A program made the position numbers and the translations under genes. A DNA stretch of 38,689 nucleotides, taken from the NCBI GenBank assembly GCA_012959435.1, contig DUDF01000025.1, forward strand, positions 1 through 38,689, read 5' to 3'. The notes below the pieces were generated by a model, which was given only the letters and a program-made list of their open reading frames with translations, was not told the DNA's origin and ran no database searches. The stretch is from Candidatus Poseidoniales archaeon. Its GTDB lineage: Archaea; Thermoplasmatota; Poseidoniia; Poseidoniales; Thalassarchaeaceae. This document shows positions 1 to 7,950 of the stretch, piece by piece (position 1 is the first letter of the stretch; each line of letters starts with the position of its first letter).

Positions 1-269
1 AAGATATCGGCTGACTCTGCCATGAAGTGAACTCCACAGAATACAATGTATTCAGCCTTGGAGTCAGCGGCTTTCCTTGCTAGGAGGAAGGAGTCTCCAG
101 TTTCATCAGCATGTTCAACGATTGAATCACGTTGATAGTGATGCCCTAAAATCATCACCTTGTCACCAAGTTGTTGTTTAGCAGATAAAATTCGCTGACG
201 GGTGATGTCTGAATCAGCATCTGATTCATCATCATCGATGGAGCAAATGGCCAGCGGGAGGCTCTGCAT
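1..269 (-). CDS. nadA: Quinolinate synthase NadA, N-terminal part (runs off left edge)
   Basis: Quinolinate synthase condenses iminoaspartate with dihydroxyacetone phosphate to make quinolinate for NAD synthesis, using a [4Fe-4S] cluster in the cytoplasm. Reading leftward from an ATG at 269, 89 codons are visible before the edge. Seen: [19 protein letters not shown] (about residues 38-56), [20 protein letters not shown] (about 58-77) and [10 protein letters not shown] (77-86), whose Cys78 matches the first cluster ligand of the family. Residues 11-21 are an acidic Asp/Glu/Ser stretch before homology begins. The gene is divergent from bud32, with about 90 bases between the two preferred starts. 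It is truncated only by the window edge. The family call is firm; the exact start is less so. Confidence 0.88.
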   Translation of the reverse strand, partial: MQSLPLAICSIDDDESDADSDITRQRILSAKQQLGDKVMILGHHYQRDSIVEHADETGDSFLLARKAADSKAEYIVFCGVHFMAESADI

Positions 270-360
270 TCAACCACTTCCGGGATATCTACCGGTCGCC
301 GCCACCGCTTTGAATGCATCCATTCTCCGGGAACCTGTCGGAAAGGGGTGGGGGAGCGTT

Positions 361-1029
361 ATGTTGGCATGGGAACAAGGCAAAATCATCCATGTAGGGG
401 CTGAGGCTGAAGTTTCTAATGGGCAATATTTGGGATTAGCAGCAGTGCGTAAGCTGAGGCTGCCAAAGGGTTACCGAGACCCTGCTCTTGACCGTAGACT
501 GACAAAACATCGTATGGCCGCAGAAGCAAAAATGCTAGCCCGACTTTCTAATTCTGGATTACCAGTCCCTCTCCTTTTAGCGAGCGAGATGAGTAATGGT
601 ACAATGATACAATCGCTTATGCCCGGTTCACAACTTGTCGAAGTATTGAGGTGTGGTGAAATTGATGTTAAAGCCGTTATGCACGAAGTTGGAACCGTGA
701 TTCGGCAACTCCATTCGCTTGGTGCAGTTCATGGTGATCTAACTACCAACAACATACTTTGGGATGGTGAGAAGGGAATTTCTCTAATTGATTTCGGCCT
801 TACCCAATCAACTACAGAGGTTGAGAGAATGGGGCTTGATTTACAGGTACTTAGTGAATGCCTAAGTGCTAGTCATCCTGAACATGAAGATGCTTTGGAA
901 TGGGTTTTTGATGGTTACAATAGTGCTGAAAACCTCACCTATACAGGATCAGATTCACCTCCAGTAAAAAGTAAAGAAGTCATTAATCGCTACAATGCTA
1001 TACGTTCTAGGGTTCGTTATCACTCTTAG
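361..1029 (+). CDS. bud32: Bud32/PRPK-type KEOPS kinase
   Basis: Small atypical kinase/ATPase of the KEOPS complex, which makes the universal t6A modification of ANN-decoding tRNAs. From the ATG at 361 it is 222 residues, close to stand-alone archaeal Bud32. Seen: IIHVGAEAEV glycine-rich start (about 9-18), AEAKMLARL helix C region, GAVHGDLTTNNILW catalytic loop with Asp126, and LIDFGLT with Asp144. The frame is open back to 202, but that longer start would overlap the oppositely oriented nadA and adds no family sequence. The 361 start follows a GGGGGAG ribosome site and places the kinase fold at the N-terminus. Bud32 is fused to Kae1 in many archaea; here it stands alone. It converges on crcB five bases downstream. 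Confidence 0.9.
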   Translation: MLAWEQGKIIHVGAEAEVSNGQYLGLAAVRKLRLPKGYRDPALDRRLTKHRMAAEAKMLARLSNSGLPVPLLLASEMSNGTMIQSLMPGSQLVEVLRCGEIDVKAVMHEVGTVIRQLHSLGAVHGDLTTNNILWDGEKGISLIDFGLTQSTTEVERMGLDLQVLSECLSASHPEHEDALEWVFDGYNSAENLTYTGSDSPPVKSKEVINRYNAIRSRVRYHS

Positions 1030-1046
1030 TCGATTCAACTGAAGAG
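1023..1046. terminator. Possible shared hairpin between convergent bud32 and crcB
   Basis: CTCTT-AGT pairs with ACT-G-AAGAG across a short loop, giving an imperfect 8-pair stem with one bulge. It spans the two stop codons of the convergent genes. The stem is weak and AT-rich, so this is suggestive only. Confidence 0.3.
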
Positions 1047-1421
1047 CATCGGAATGAATCTCCAACCAATGAAGGCAGAGAGTGGACAGAGGGTGAAGTT
1101 AGCCATCATGTAACCAAGGGCTGGCATATGTTTCCCTGAATCAATGAGTTGAATCACATCAACGCTGAAGGTTGACATCGTGGTAAAGGCCCCAAGTGCG
1201 CCGGTACCAACAAGGAGAAGAATTTCAGGGGAAATGTGCTCATTAATAATTGACATAGAGATTAACACACCTAGTAGGAATGAGCCAACTACATTTACAC
1301 CTAAAGTGCTCCAAGGAAATTCACTTGGAACCCACTCTGAAATGGCGTAACGAGCAACTGCTCCAAACGCGCCCCCCATTGCAACTAGCAACAGCGATTT
1401 CGGTTCCATAACGGGGGCCAC
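1035..1421 (-). CDS. crcB: CrcB/Fluc fluoride channel
   Basis: Dual-topology membrane protein that exports fluoride. The 128 residues carry the family marks in order: GGAFGAVARYAIS (first helix), TLGVNVVGSFLLGVL (second helix, with the conserved Asn), and GTGALGAFTTMSTFSVDVIQ (third helix break and Phe-box region), then a fourth hydrophobic helix. Length and four-helix layout fit Fluc subunits. The start shown is a GTG with an AAGGG about ten bases upstream; an ATG at 1409 is also possible. The gene is divergent from the XTP pyrophosphatase. I looked for a fluoride riboswitch in the 74-base upstream gap and saw none. Confidence 0.9.
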   Translation of the reverse strand: MAPVMEPKSLLLVAMGGAFGAVARYAISEWVPSEFPWSTLGVNVVGSFLLGVLISMSIINEHISPEILLLVGTGALGAFTTMSTFSVDVIQLIDSGKHMPALGYMMANFTLCPLSAFIGWRFIPMLFS

Positions 1422-1495
1422 TAACTGCTACCCTTTGATATTGACGAAAGAATAACTGTCGGAACTATCAACCGCATGGGGCGCATGCGACAGTC

Positions 1496-2092
1496 GTGAA
1501 GCGACTTCTGTTCTTGACTGGTAACGCTGGAAAATTGGCTGAGGCAAGCCATTTTTTCGAGCCTCTTGGATATCAAGTGGAACCGTTCCTAATAGATGGT
1601 GAAGTCCCAATTGTGATAGAGCCACAATCAGACAGTTTGAAAGAAGTTGCAATCGCAAAAATCGAACAAGCTAAAGCCCTTCTCAACTTATCTGGTCAAG
1701 ATGGTTCAATTTTTGTAGAAGATGCAGGCCTTTTCATTGATGATTTGAATGGTTTCCCCGGTGTGAATTCAGCATCTGTACTAAAACAAATTGGCCTTTC
1801 AGGAATTCTCAATTTGATGTCAGAAATCACTCATAGGGGGGCAGAATTTCGCGCTTGTGCAGTACTCTTCACTGGCAATGAATTAGTATTCGGTGAAGGG
1901 GTTTGCCGTGGGACAATAACGGGTAAAACTCTTGGCGAATCAGGATTTGGTTATGATCCAATATTTTCTCCAGAAGGTGAGGATTCTGGTCGTACTTTTG
2001 GGCAAATGGATAGAATGGCTAAAGAGGCATTTTCACATCGAGCAAAAGCACTTGAAAGCGTAAAAAAGCAGTTAGATTTGCTTGGGCGCTGA
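1496..2092 (+). CDS. rdgB: XTP/dITP diphosphatase (HAM1/RdgB family)
   Basis: House-cleaning enzyme that hydrolyses dITP, XTP and other non-canonical purine triphosphates to monophosphates. Seen in the 198 residues: FLTGNAGKLAEA (6-17, nucleotide-binding loop with Asn10 and Lys13), VEDAGLFIDDLNGFPGVNS with the catalytic acidic patch, GESGFGYDPIFSP (base-recognition loop) and TFGQMDRMAKEAFSHRAKAL near the C-terminus. Length matches the family. The start is a GTG at 1496; the nearby ATG at 1485 is in another frame. In archaea this gene is often found near KEOPS genes, which fits bud32 close by. Confidence 0.93.
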   Translation: MKRLLFLTGNAGKLAEASHFFEPLGYQVEPFLIDGEVPIVIEPQSDSLKEVAIAKIEQAKALLNLSGQDGSIFVEDAGLFIDDLNGFPGVNSASVLKQIGLSGILNLMSEITHRGAEFRACAVLFTGNELVFGEGVCRGTITGKTLGESGFGYDPIFSPEGEDSGRTFGQMDRMAKEAFSHRAKALESVKKQLDLLGR

Positions 2093-2143
2093 GCCGTCAT
2101 AGTGAAAGAGGGGGCGCATCTGCTCGCGTATGGAGGGGACGGC

Positions 2144-3025
2144 ATGTCGTTTGGTCGTGTACTATTGTATCTCGCTTTATTGTTTGGCATTGTCTTCCAA
2201 TTATTCCTCTCTGGTGAGTGGGAAAATGAGTTGTATGGGTACATCTTTACTGGCGCGCTATTGTTACTCGCTGCTGGTTTGTTGATGACTGGTGGAAAAC
2301 CAAAGAAGAAACCACGTAAGCGTCAAGCAAGTTCTAAAAAAGAAAAAAAGCAAGATGAGTTTCAGTTACCTGAAGCTGTGGTTGAAGATGAGGATGGCGG
2401 AAGCCGCCGAGATCGAAAAGTCGCAGCCTCTGCAGAATCTAATGGTTCACAATCAGATGATGTCGATGATGATGTAATTCAACTTGAGGACGATGCAATC
2501 GAAGAAGAGGTTCATGTTGCAGAGGAATATGTTGTTGACATAAGTGCTGAACAAGTTGAAGAGGCTGATATTGAAGAATTCGTTGAGGAACGTCGCGGCC
2601 AACGTGCAGAAATAAAGGCTCGAATTGAGATGCGAAGACGAGGTCAGTTGGCCGAGATTCGTGCATCGGCCGCTCGCATGTGGTCTAGGCAAGATGAAGG
2701 TGAAGATTTGTTAGCAACTCTTGCTAAACCCGGGCATGGACTAACAGTTTTTGACGAGCCAGAACAAGTTGAGCCAGGCCATCCATATGGTGCTACATAT
2801 GTTAGAGTAGATAATGCCCGTATTCTCAAGTTGAGAATCCCTCTAGATACAGGATTTGTAGCTGCTAGTGAATTTGAAGAGGAAGTTGAGGTGGAACTTG
2901 ATGCCTTACCTCCTCCACCAGATGGACTCCCCCTCCCCCCACCTCCAGATGGGTTACCCCTACCTCCACCTCCAACCATTAGCCAATCAAAGTTAGATGC
3001 AATGAGAGATGAAATTGGTGGATAA
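2144..3025 (+). CDS. Acidic membrane-anchored protein with proline-rich tail, unknown function
   Basis: I do not recognise a family. From the ATG at 2144 (GGAGGGG upstream) it is 293 residues. Two hydrophobic segments (about 3-22 and 30-47) are followed by a strongly basic stretch KPKKKPRKRQ and then a Glu/Asp-rich region. A charged helical, probably coiled-coil segment comes next (EERRGQRAEIKARIEMRRRG and on). After a compact domain (about 195-245), the tail carries two copies of PPPPDGLPL and a third proline cluster. By the positive-inside rule the bulk should be cytoplasmic. The frame extends to a GTG at 2102, but the ATG is better placed. It ends one base before the enoyl-CoA hydratase start, so the two are probably co-transcribed. 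Confidence 0.75.
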   Translation: MSFGRVLLYLALLFGIVFQLFLSGEWENELYGYIFTGALLLLAAGLLMTGGKPKKKPRKRQASSKKEKKQDEFQLPEAVVEDEDGGSRRDRKVAASAESNGSQSDDVDDDVIQLEDDAIEEEVHVAEEYVVDISAEQVEEADIEEFVEERRGQRAEIKARIEMRRRGQLAEIRASAARMWSRQDEGEDLLATLAKPGHGLTVFDEPEQVEPGHPYGATYVRVDNARILKLRIPLDTGFVAASEFEEEVEVELDALPPPPDGLPLPPPPDGLPLPPPPTISQSKLDAMRDEIGG

Positions 3026-3026
3026 G

Positions 3027-3860
3027 ATGTCAGAATCCCTAACTATTGACCGAGTTGCGATTGAAGGATCATATCCTTCTGGCGGTGTAGTTGAAGTTTG
3101 GACAATAAACAGGCCAAACAAGTTGAACGCACTAAACAGTGATGTTGTTGCTGATTTGAAAGCCGCTTGCAAAGATGCTGAAGATGATGCTGATGTTAGG
3201 GTTATTGTGATTCGTGGTGCTAGTCCAGAACCTGCAGCGGAAGGTAAGCGGCAAAAACCCCCTGCTTTTGTCGCAGGTGCTGATATCACTGAATTTGTCG
3301 GTAAGAAATCAAAAGAAATCCGAGCAATTTTTGAGAATAACGCTTGGGAAGCGATTTGGAATCTCTCCAAACCAACTATCGCTTCAATTGATGGATTTGC
3401 ATTAGGTGGCGGCAGTGAAATCGCCCTATCGTGCGATTTACGCATCGCCTCAACTCGTTCAAATTTTGGCACCCCTGAAATCAATTTGGGATTAATACCC
3501 GGAGGCGGGGCGACACAGCGATTGGCACGATTACTAGGCTACGGTAAGGCAATTGAAATGGTGATGACAGGAGAGATGGTATCAGCCACAGAAGCATACC
3601 GAATTGGCCTTGTCAATCGTCTTTGTGAACCAGATGAACTGCAAAACACAACGATGCAATTAGCAACTACTTTAGCGACAAAATCACCACTAACACTCAA
3701 GTCTGCTAAGGAGGCTGTAAGAGGTGCATTAGAACACGGCATGGCAGAAGGTCTAGAACATGAAAGAGACTTATTCTGCGCCCTTTTTGATACCGAAGAT
3801 ATGGAAATAGGTGTCAACGCGTTTCTTAATCGAGAAGACCCTGAATGGAAGGGTATCTGA
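3027..3860 (+). CDS. Enoyl-CoA hydratase/isomerase (crotonase family)
   Basis: Cytoplasmic crotonase-fold enzyme expected to hydrate 2-enoyl-CoA in beta-oxidation. From the ATG at 3027 (GGTGGAT upstream) it has 277 residues. Seen: NRPNKLNALNSDVV (28-41), FVAGADITEF (81-90, oxyanion hole), IDGFALGGGSEIALSCDLRI (121-140, catalytic Glu131) and TPEINLGLIPGGGATQRLAR (149-168, catalytic Glu151). Both catalytic glutamates are present, so a true hydratase is likely. A 14-residue Pro/Glu/Lys insertion (about 67-80) lengthens the strand before the AGAD motif. It is sandwiched between an unknown membrane protein and an ABC-2 transporter rather than placed with the other beta-oxidation genes further right. 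Substrate chain length cannot be read. Confidence 0.9.
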   Translation: MSESLTIDRVAIEGSYPSGGVVEVWTINRPNKLNALNSDVVADLKAACKDAEDDADVRVIVIRGASPEPAAEGKRQKPPAFVAGADITEFVGKKSKEIRAIFENNAWEAIWNLSKPTIASIDGFALGGGSEIALSCDLRIASTRSNFGTPEINLGLIPGGGATQRLARLLGYGKAIEMVMTGEMVSATEAYRIGLVNRLCEPDELQNTTMQLATTLATKSPLTLKSAKEAVRGALEHGMAEGLEHERDLFCALFDTEDMEIGVNAFLNREDPEWKGI

Positions 3861-3875
3861 GGGAAGGGGTCAATC

Positions 3876-4646
3876 TTGTCAGAAAGCGATATACCACTAG
3901 TAGAAGCAAAGGACCTTGGGAAGGCATTTGGCGATTTTGTCGCTCTTCATCCATTGAATGTGAAGGTCGCTGCTGGAGAATTTTTCGGCGTTTTCGGCCC
4001 TAATGGTGCTGGCAAATCCACTTTCATCAAGTTGCTAACAGGTCAACTTAGACCAACTATGGGTGGTGCTAGGGTTTTGGGCATCAATGTTAGAGCAGAC
4101 CCACGTATGGTGAAGGCCAATGTTGGGATTGTACCTGAATCAGAAAGCCCCCCTTCTTTTCTTACGGCCGCTGAATATCTTGAATTCGTGGCTCGGCTCC
4201 GTAGTTTAGATGAGATCTCAGAAAAAGTCACTCACTGGTTAGAATGGTTTGGTATAACGGAGAAGCGAAATACTCTATGCAAGGATTTGTCAAAAGGACA
4301 GCGTCAAAAAGTGATGCTCGCAGGTGCATTTATCCATAACCCCAAGTTACTTTTCCTAGACGAACCGTTCGTTAATCTTGACCCAATTTACCAACGAAAG
4401 TGTCGTAATTTATTGATGGAAATAGTTGCTGACGGTGGTACTATTTTTCTCTGCACTCATATCCTAGAAGTTGCTGAGAGAGTATGCACAAGAGTGGCTG
4501 TGATTGACCGTGGACATGTGCTAGCTGCAGGGACTATTGATGAGTTGAAAATTAATAGTGATGAAACTCTTGAAGATGTATTCATCAGACTCGTAGGTGC
4601 ATCGTTTGATGATGTCGAGGCGATGGAAGGTAGTGAGGAGGAGTGA
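3876..4646 (+). CDS. ABC-2 transporter ATP-binding protein
   Basis: Cytoplasmic ATPase of an ABC-2 type transporter; it works with the next gene. In 256 residues: GPNGAGKSTFIKLL (Walker A, about 41-54), LSKGQRQKVMLAGAF (signature, SKGQ variant), LLFLDEPFVNLDP (Walker B and D-loop) and CTHILEVAERV (H-loop). Start is TTG at 3876 after GGGAAGGGG; no ATG fits better. The end overlaps the permease start by four bases (GTGA), a sign of translational coupling. Which substrate is moved is not visible. Confidence 0.93.
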   Translation: MSESDIPLVEAKDLGKAFGDFVALHPLNVKVAAGEFFGVFGPNGAGKSTFIKLLTGQLRPTMGGARVLGINVRADPRMVKANVGIVPESESPPSFLTAAEYLEFVARLRSLDEISEKVTHWLEWFGITEKRNTLCKDLSKGQRQKVMLAGAFIHNPKLLFLDEPFVNLDPIYQRKCRNLLMEIVADGGTIFLCTHILEVAERVCTRVAVIDRGHVLAAGTIDELKINSDETLEDVFIRLVGASFDDVEAMEGSEEE

Positions 4647-6259
4647 GAGTGCTCACTGATTATCGCCCACCCAAACTTGCAGATTCATTTTGGGTTACTT
4701 TTAGAATGATGTTCAAGGAAGAGTGGCGTCAGGCTGTAGACTTCTCTCGTAGGCGTCATATTGCACTCTTCCCTGTGATGTTAGCATTCTTGTCACTGAT
4801 TTTGACGGTTGGATTGAGATATCTTACTGGTGAAGTTTTGGTTTCGTCGGATTCAGAAGCGCAAGCGTTTTCTTGGGACCAATTGAAATTATACATGCAC
4901 GGTGGGATCTTTGCATTTTCGTTATCAATGGGCTCCTTTGCTTTCATTGGTAGGGTCATGGTTTCTCAGCGAGCAGGTGGTAAAAATTTCCTGCTTGCAA
5001 TTCCTGCTGTGCAACCACTTGATTTGGTAACCAATTACTTTGCATACTATTCAAAGGAAGTATCCTACTACGTTTTGATGCTTTTAGTTCCAGCAGTAGT
5101 GGGTATGGCAGGGGGAATTTTGCTTGAACAATTCGCTGGGCTTTCAACACCACTTGAATGGGCATCACTTCCAGTTGTACTGTTTGCTTTAACCACAACA
5201 TTATCTGAAGGTTTGGCGCTTTCTTTCATTGCTTCTGCACTATTTAGTAAGGGAGGAAAATGGTCGTATACTATTCCTGCAATTGGAATTTCAATTGGAT
5301 TGCTTGGTGCGTTGCAAATTATTAACATTAAATTATTGATTCCTGGTATGTTGTACCAATATTCACATCAACATTGGATCCCCTTAGTAACAATTCCTTT
5401 CTCATTTTTGCTCGCATACATTGGTGCTCATTTAGTGCCGGATGATTTTGAGATTCATGTTACATCAAAGAGCGAACTACTTACACCTATTTGGGAGAAA
5501 CTTCCATTCCTTGGTAACGGGATGTTACGTTTGTTAGTGGCTAAAGATTTGGTTGATTTGTGGCGCTCAAATACATTAGTGAAGATGCTAATCTCATATA
5601 CCGTCCCTCTTCTTTTCCTTTTGTTGTTGGCTTGGTTGGTTGATTTTGCATCATTCCCAATTCCATTCAATTTACTTTCGTACGCCCCGTTTCTTGGTTT
5701 CTTTGGGTTTCAATTTTACTCGTGGCTAAATGGGATGGATTCACCAGATTACCTCAATGGATTTCCTGTCGCACTTCCACAATTATTACGAGCGAAAATT
5801 GTCGTGTACTTTTTGATTACAACTTGGATTTCAGTCATTTTCTTGTTTGTGATGTCAGTGGTGCTAGACCAATTATGGGCATTACCAGCAGCTCTCATCG
5901 TGATGGTTGCTAATTCAATTTACATTGTTAGTCTGACAGCGTTATTGATGGGGCCCCGTCCCAATAAGGCAATTTTTGATATTTCAATTATGGTTTGGTT
6001 CTACATTGGTACAATCATTCCTCTTCTTGCCTTATTCCTCATTTCGTTCACTCAAGGTGATATGACAATTTACGAAAACTGGGGTCAGATGGTTTCAGAG
6101 CAGGGGTTGAATGCGACTACTTCTGTATTAGTTGAGGAGAATGTTGCAGGCAGAGGATTGCGTGGAATTCTTGGGGTTAGTGCAGGTTTAATCATTCTCG
6201 GAATTGCATTCCTAATGATGCTCAATAGAAGATGGGGTCGAAGGCCATTTGAGAATTGA
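4643..6259 (+). CDS. ABC-2 type permease, large polytopic membrane protein
   Basis: Partner membrane subunit of the ATPase upstream. The 538 residues contain an N-terminal amphipathic region and many hydrophobic helices. Clusters lie near residues 40-60, 85-105, 145-170, 178-205, 215-235, 255-275, 318-345, 355-370, 390-450 and 460-480, with a final helix near 512-530. A soluble loop of about 45 residues separates the first and second halves, so it may be an internal duplication of the usual six-helix ABC-2 unit. The GTG at 4643 overlaps the ATPase stop; a second GTG at 4649 is better spaced from AGGAGG at 4636 and may be the real start. Substrate unknown. Confidence 0.85.
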   Translation: MRVLTDYRPPKLADSFWVTFRMMFKEEWRQAVDFSRRRHIALFPVMLAFLSLILTVGLRYLTGEVLVSSDSEAQAFSWDQLKLYMHGGIFAFSLSMGSFAFIGRVMVSQRAGGKNFLLAIPAVQPLDLVTNYFAYYSKEVSYYVLMLLVPAVVGMAGGILLEQFAGLSTPLEWASLPVVLFALTTTLSEGLALSFIASALFSKGGKWSYTIPAIGISIGLLGALQIINIKLLIPGMLYQYSHQHWIPLVTIPFSFLLAYIGAHLVPDDFEIHVTSKSELLTPIWEKLPFLGNGMLRLLVAKDLVDLWRSNTLVKMLISYTVPLLFLLLLAWLVDFASFPIPFNLLSYAPFLGFFGFQFYSWLNGMDSPDYLNGFPVALPQLLRAKIVVYFLITTWISVIFLFVMSVVLDQLWALPAALIVMVANSIYIVSLTALLMGPRPNKAIFDISIMVWFYIGTIIPLLALFLISFTQGDMTIYENWGQMVSEQGLNATTSVLVEENVAGRGLRGILGVSAGLIILGIAFLMMLNRRWGRRPFEN

Positions 6260-6350
6260 GCGTTATTGTTGTTTTATGATTTCATGAGTGTTGGAAAAAA
6301 TTGGTTGAACAATCATCAATAAAACGACAGTTCAATTCCAAAGCCGTTTC

Positions 6351-6394
6351 CTATAACCAAAGGTTATAGTGAAAAGACAACGGTCGCTTAAGCG
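6351..6394 (+). promoter_or_regulatory. Palindromic promoter region of the pilus-like operon
   Basis: Two perfect palindromes lie here: CTATAACC-AAA-GGTTATAG (6351-6369) and CGCTTAAGCG (6385-6394). The TTATAG half of the first resembles an archaeal TATA box. An initiation site about 25 bases downstream would fall on or near the second palindrome, leaving a roughly 18-base leader with GGAGGT ahead of the ATG at 6412. The layout suggests a dimeric regulator that competes with TBP. Basis is inspection only. Confidence 0.5.
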
Positions 6395-6411
6395 GAGACG
6401 GAGGTTAGGAC

Positions 6412-7938
6412 ATGGCAAAAAAAGGACGTGGTCGGCCACAACGTCAGCGTAAAAAGCGTCAGCAGCAACAATATGAGGAACTTGATAAGTACCCAGTTTC
6501 ACCACCTCATTCGTTTGCTAGGGTTGTTCGTGACCTTAGAACATTGAACATTATTTACCAAGCTATTGAGCCACCTCTAAACAAGAAGGAACAGACACAA
6601 TTTGAAGAACTACTGGATATTTTTGTTAGGTCTTTGACCGCAGATATTGATGAAATTGATACTGACCCCGAGGGTTATTTGCGGGCAGCAATGGACCAAA
6701 TCATCAAATCCTATGGGATGAAAATTTCCAAGAAGTCTCGCTCGAAGATTTTTTACTACCTTAAGCGTGATCTGATTGGTTATGGCCGCATGGATGTTCT
6801 GATGAATGACGCAAATGTTGAGGATGTATCTTTGGATGGTACAGGAATCCCAATTTTCGCATACCATCGTAAGTTTGAGTCGGTTGAGACATCAATCCTA
6901 TGGCCCACTGATGCTGAATTGGAATCATATGTTATCAAGTTGGCACAACGTTGTGGGAAACACATATCTGTTGCTGAACCATTGCTTGACGCAACCCTGA
7001 TGGATGGTTCAAGAATTGTCATGAAATTGGGTTATGAGATTTCAACCAAAGGTTCAACTTTCTGTATACGCAGATTCCGTGAAGATCCGTTCTCACCTTG
7101 TGATCTTGTTGCATTCCGAACCATGACCTCACTAATGGTTGCGTACATGTGGATTGGTTTTCAGCAAGGTATCTCAATGCTGTTTGTCGGTGGAACGGCA
7201 TCGGGCAAAACCACCACTCTTAATGCAATGTGTCTGTTTATTCCTTGGCAGATGAAAATCGTTAGTATCGAATCAACTCGTGAAGTTAACATCCCTCAAC
7301 CAAATTGGATTCCTGGATTAACCCGTCAAGGATTCGGTGGTGAATCTGATGATGGTGTGATTGGAGAGTTCGAACTATTGAAGGCTGCTCTAAGAGAGCG
7401 ACCAGAATACATTATTGTAGGTGAGATTCGTGGTGCGGAAGCTTATGTTTTGTTCCAAGCGATGGCAACTGGACACTGTTCGTATTCAACTGTTCACGCT
7501 GACTCTGTTCCATCACTAGTTCACAGATTAGAGAACAAGCCAATTGACATCCCCCGAGTTCTGCTCCCTGCGTTGGAAGCCTGTGTGATTCAAATTCAAA
7601 CTCGTATTAATGGCCGTCGTGTTAGGCGAGCAAAACAGATTGTCGAGATTGTTGGGGTTGACCCTCATAGTTTGGAAGTGATTACCAATGAAGTGTTCAA
7701 GTGGGACCCCTCAAGAGATGACTTTGATTTCTCTGGTAAATCATATGTTCTTGAAAAAATCATGGTTAAAATTAATTATTCACAAGAACGAATGCGAGAT
7801 GAATTACGTACTAGAAAGCGAGTTCTTGATTGGATGGTTCTCAATGATATTCGTAAAGCAGACCAAGTTGCTCAAATAATCACTGAATATTATGTTAGGC
7901 CTCAAGCAGTTCTTGCAAGAGTTGACGGTCTCCAGTGA
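6412..7938 (+). CDS. FlaI/GspE-type secretion ATPase of a type IV pilus-like system
   Basis: Hexameric cytoplasmic ATPase that powers assembly of archaeal type IV pili or archaella. The 508 residues begin with a very basic tail (about 1-18), then the N-terminal domain. The ATPase core carries FVGGTASGKTTTLNAM (Walker A, 258-273), IESTREVNIPQ (Asp-box region, about 286-296), GLTRQGFGGE, PEYIIVGEIRGAEAY (Walker B, about 331-345) and SYSTVHADS (His-box, 357-365). Length fits FlaI/PilB-like archaeal ATPases. The four genes that follow are in the same direction with gaps of 14 bases or fewer, so this is the first gene of an operon. No chemotaxis or FlaB-like archaellin genes are nearby, which favours an adhesion-type pilus over an archaellum, but this is inference. 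Confidence 0.9.
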   Translation: MAKKGRGRPQRQRKKRQQQQYEELDKYPVSPPHSFARVVRDLRTLNIIYQAIEPPLNKKEQTQFEELLDIFVRSLTADIDEIDTDPEGYLRAAMDQIIKSYGMKISKKSRSKIFYYLKRDLIGYGRMDVLMNDANVEDVSLDGTGIPIFAYHRKFESVETSILWPTDAELESYVIKLAQRCGKHISVAEPLLDATLMDGSRIVMKLGYEISTKGSTFCIRRFREDPFSPCDLVAFRTMTSLMVAYMWIGFQQGISMLFVGGTASGKTTTLNAMCLFIPWQMKIVSIESTREVNIPQPNWIPGLTRQGFGGESDDGVIGEFELLKAALRERPEYIIVGEIRGAEAYVLFQAMATGHCSYSTVHADSVPSLVHRLENKPIDIPRVLLPALEACVIQIQTRINGRRVRRAKQIVEIVGVDPHSLEVITNEVFKWDPSRDDFDFSGKSYVLEKIMVKINYSQERMRDELRTRKRVLDWMVLNDIRKADQVAQIITEYYVRPQAVLARVDGLQ

Positions 7939-7950
7939 GAGGTGAAATGA

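Noticed and set aside
1422-1495. Fluoride riboswitch upstream of crcB
   Set aside because: The gap was read on both strands and does not show the conserved crcB RNA motif.
1428-1658. Minus-strand frame over the start of the XTP pyrophosphatase gene
   Set aside because: It overlaps a clear family gene and has no recognisable features.
2644-2979. Minus-strand Gly/Ser-rich frame
   Set aside because: It is the complement of the proline-rich tail of the gene at 2144-3025; no ribosome site or family match.
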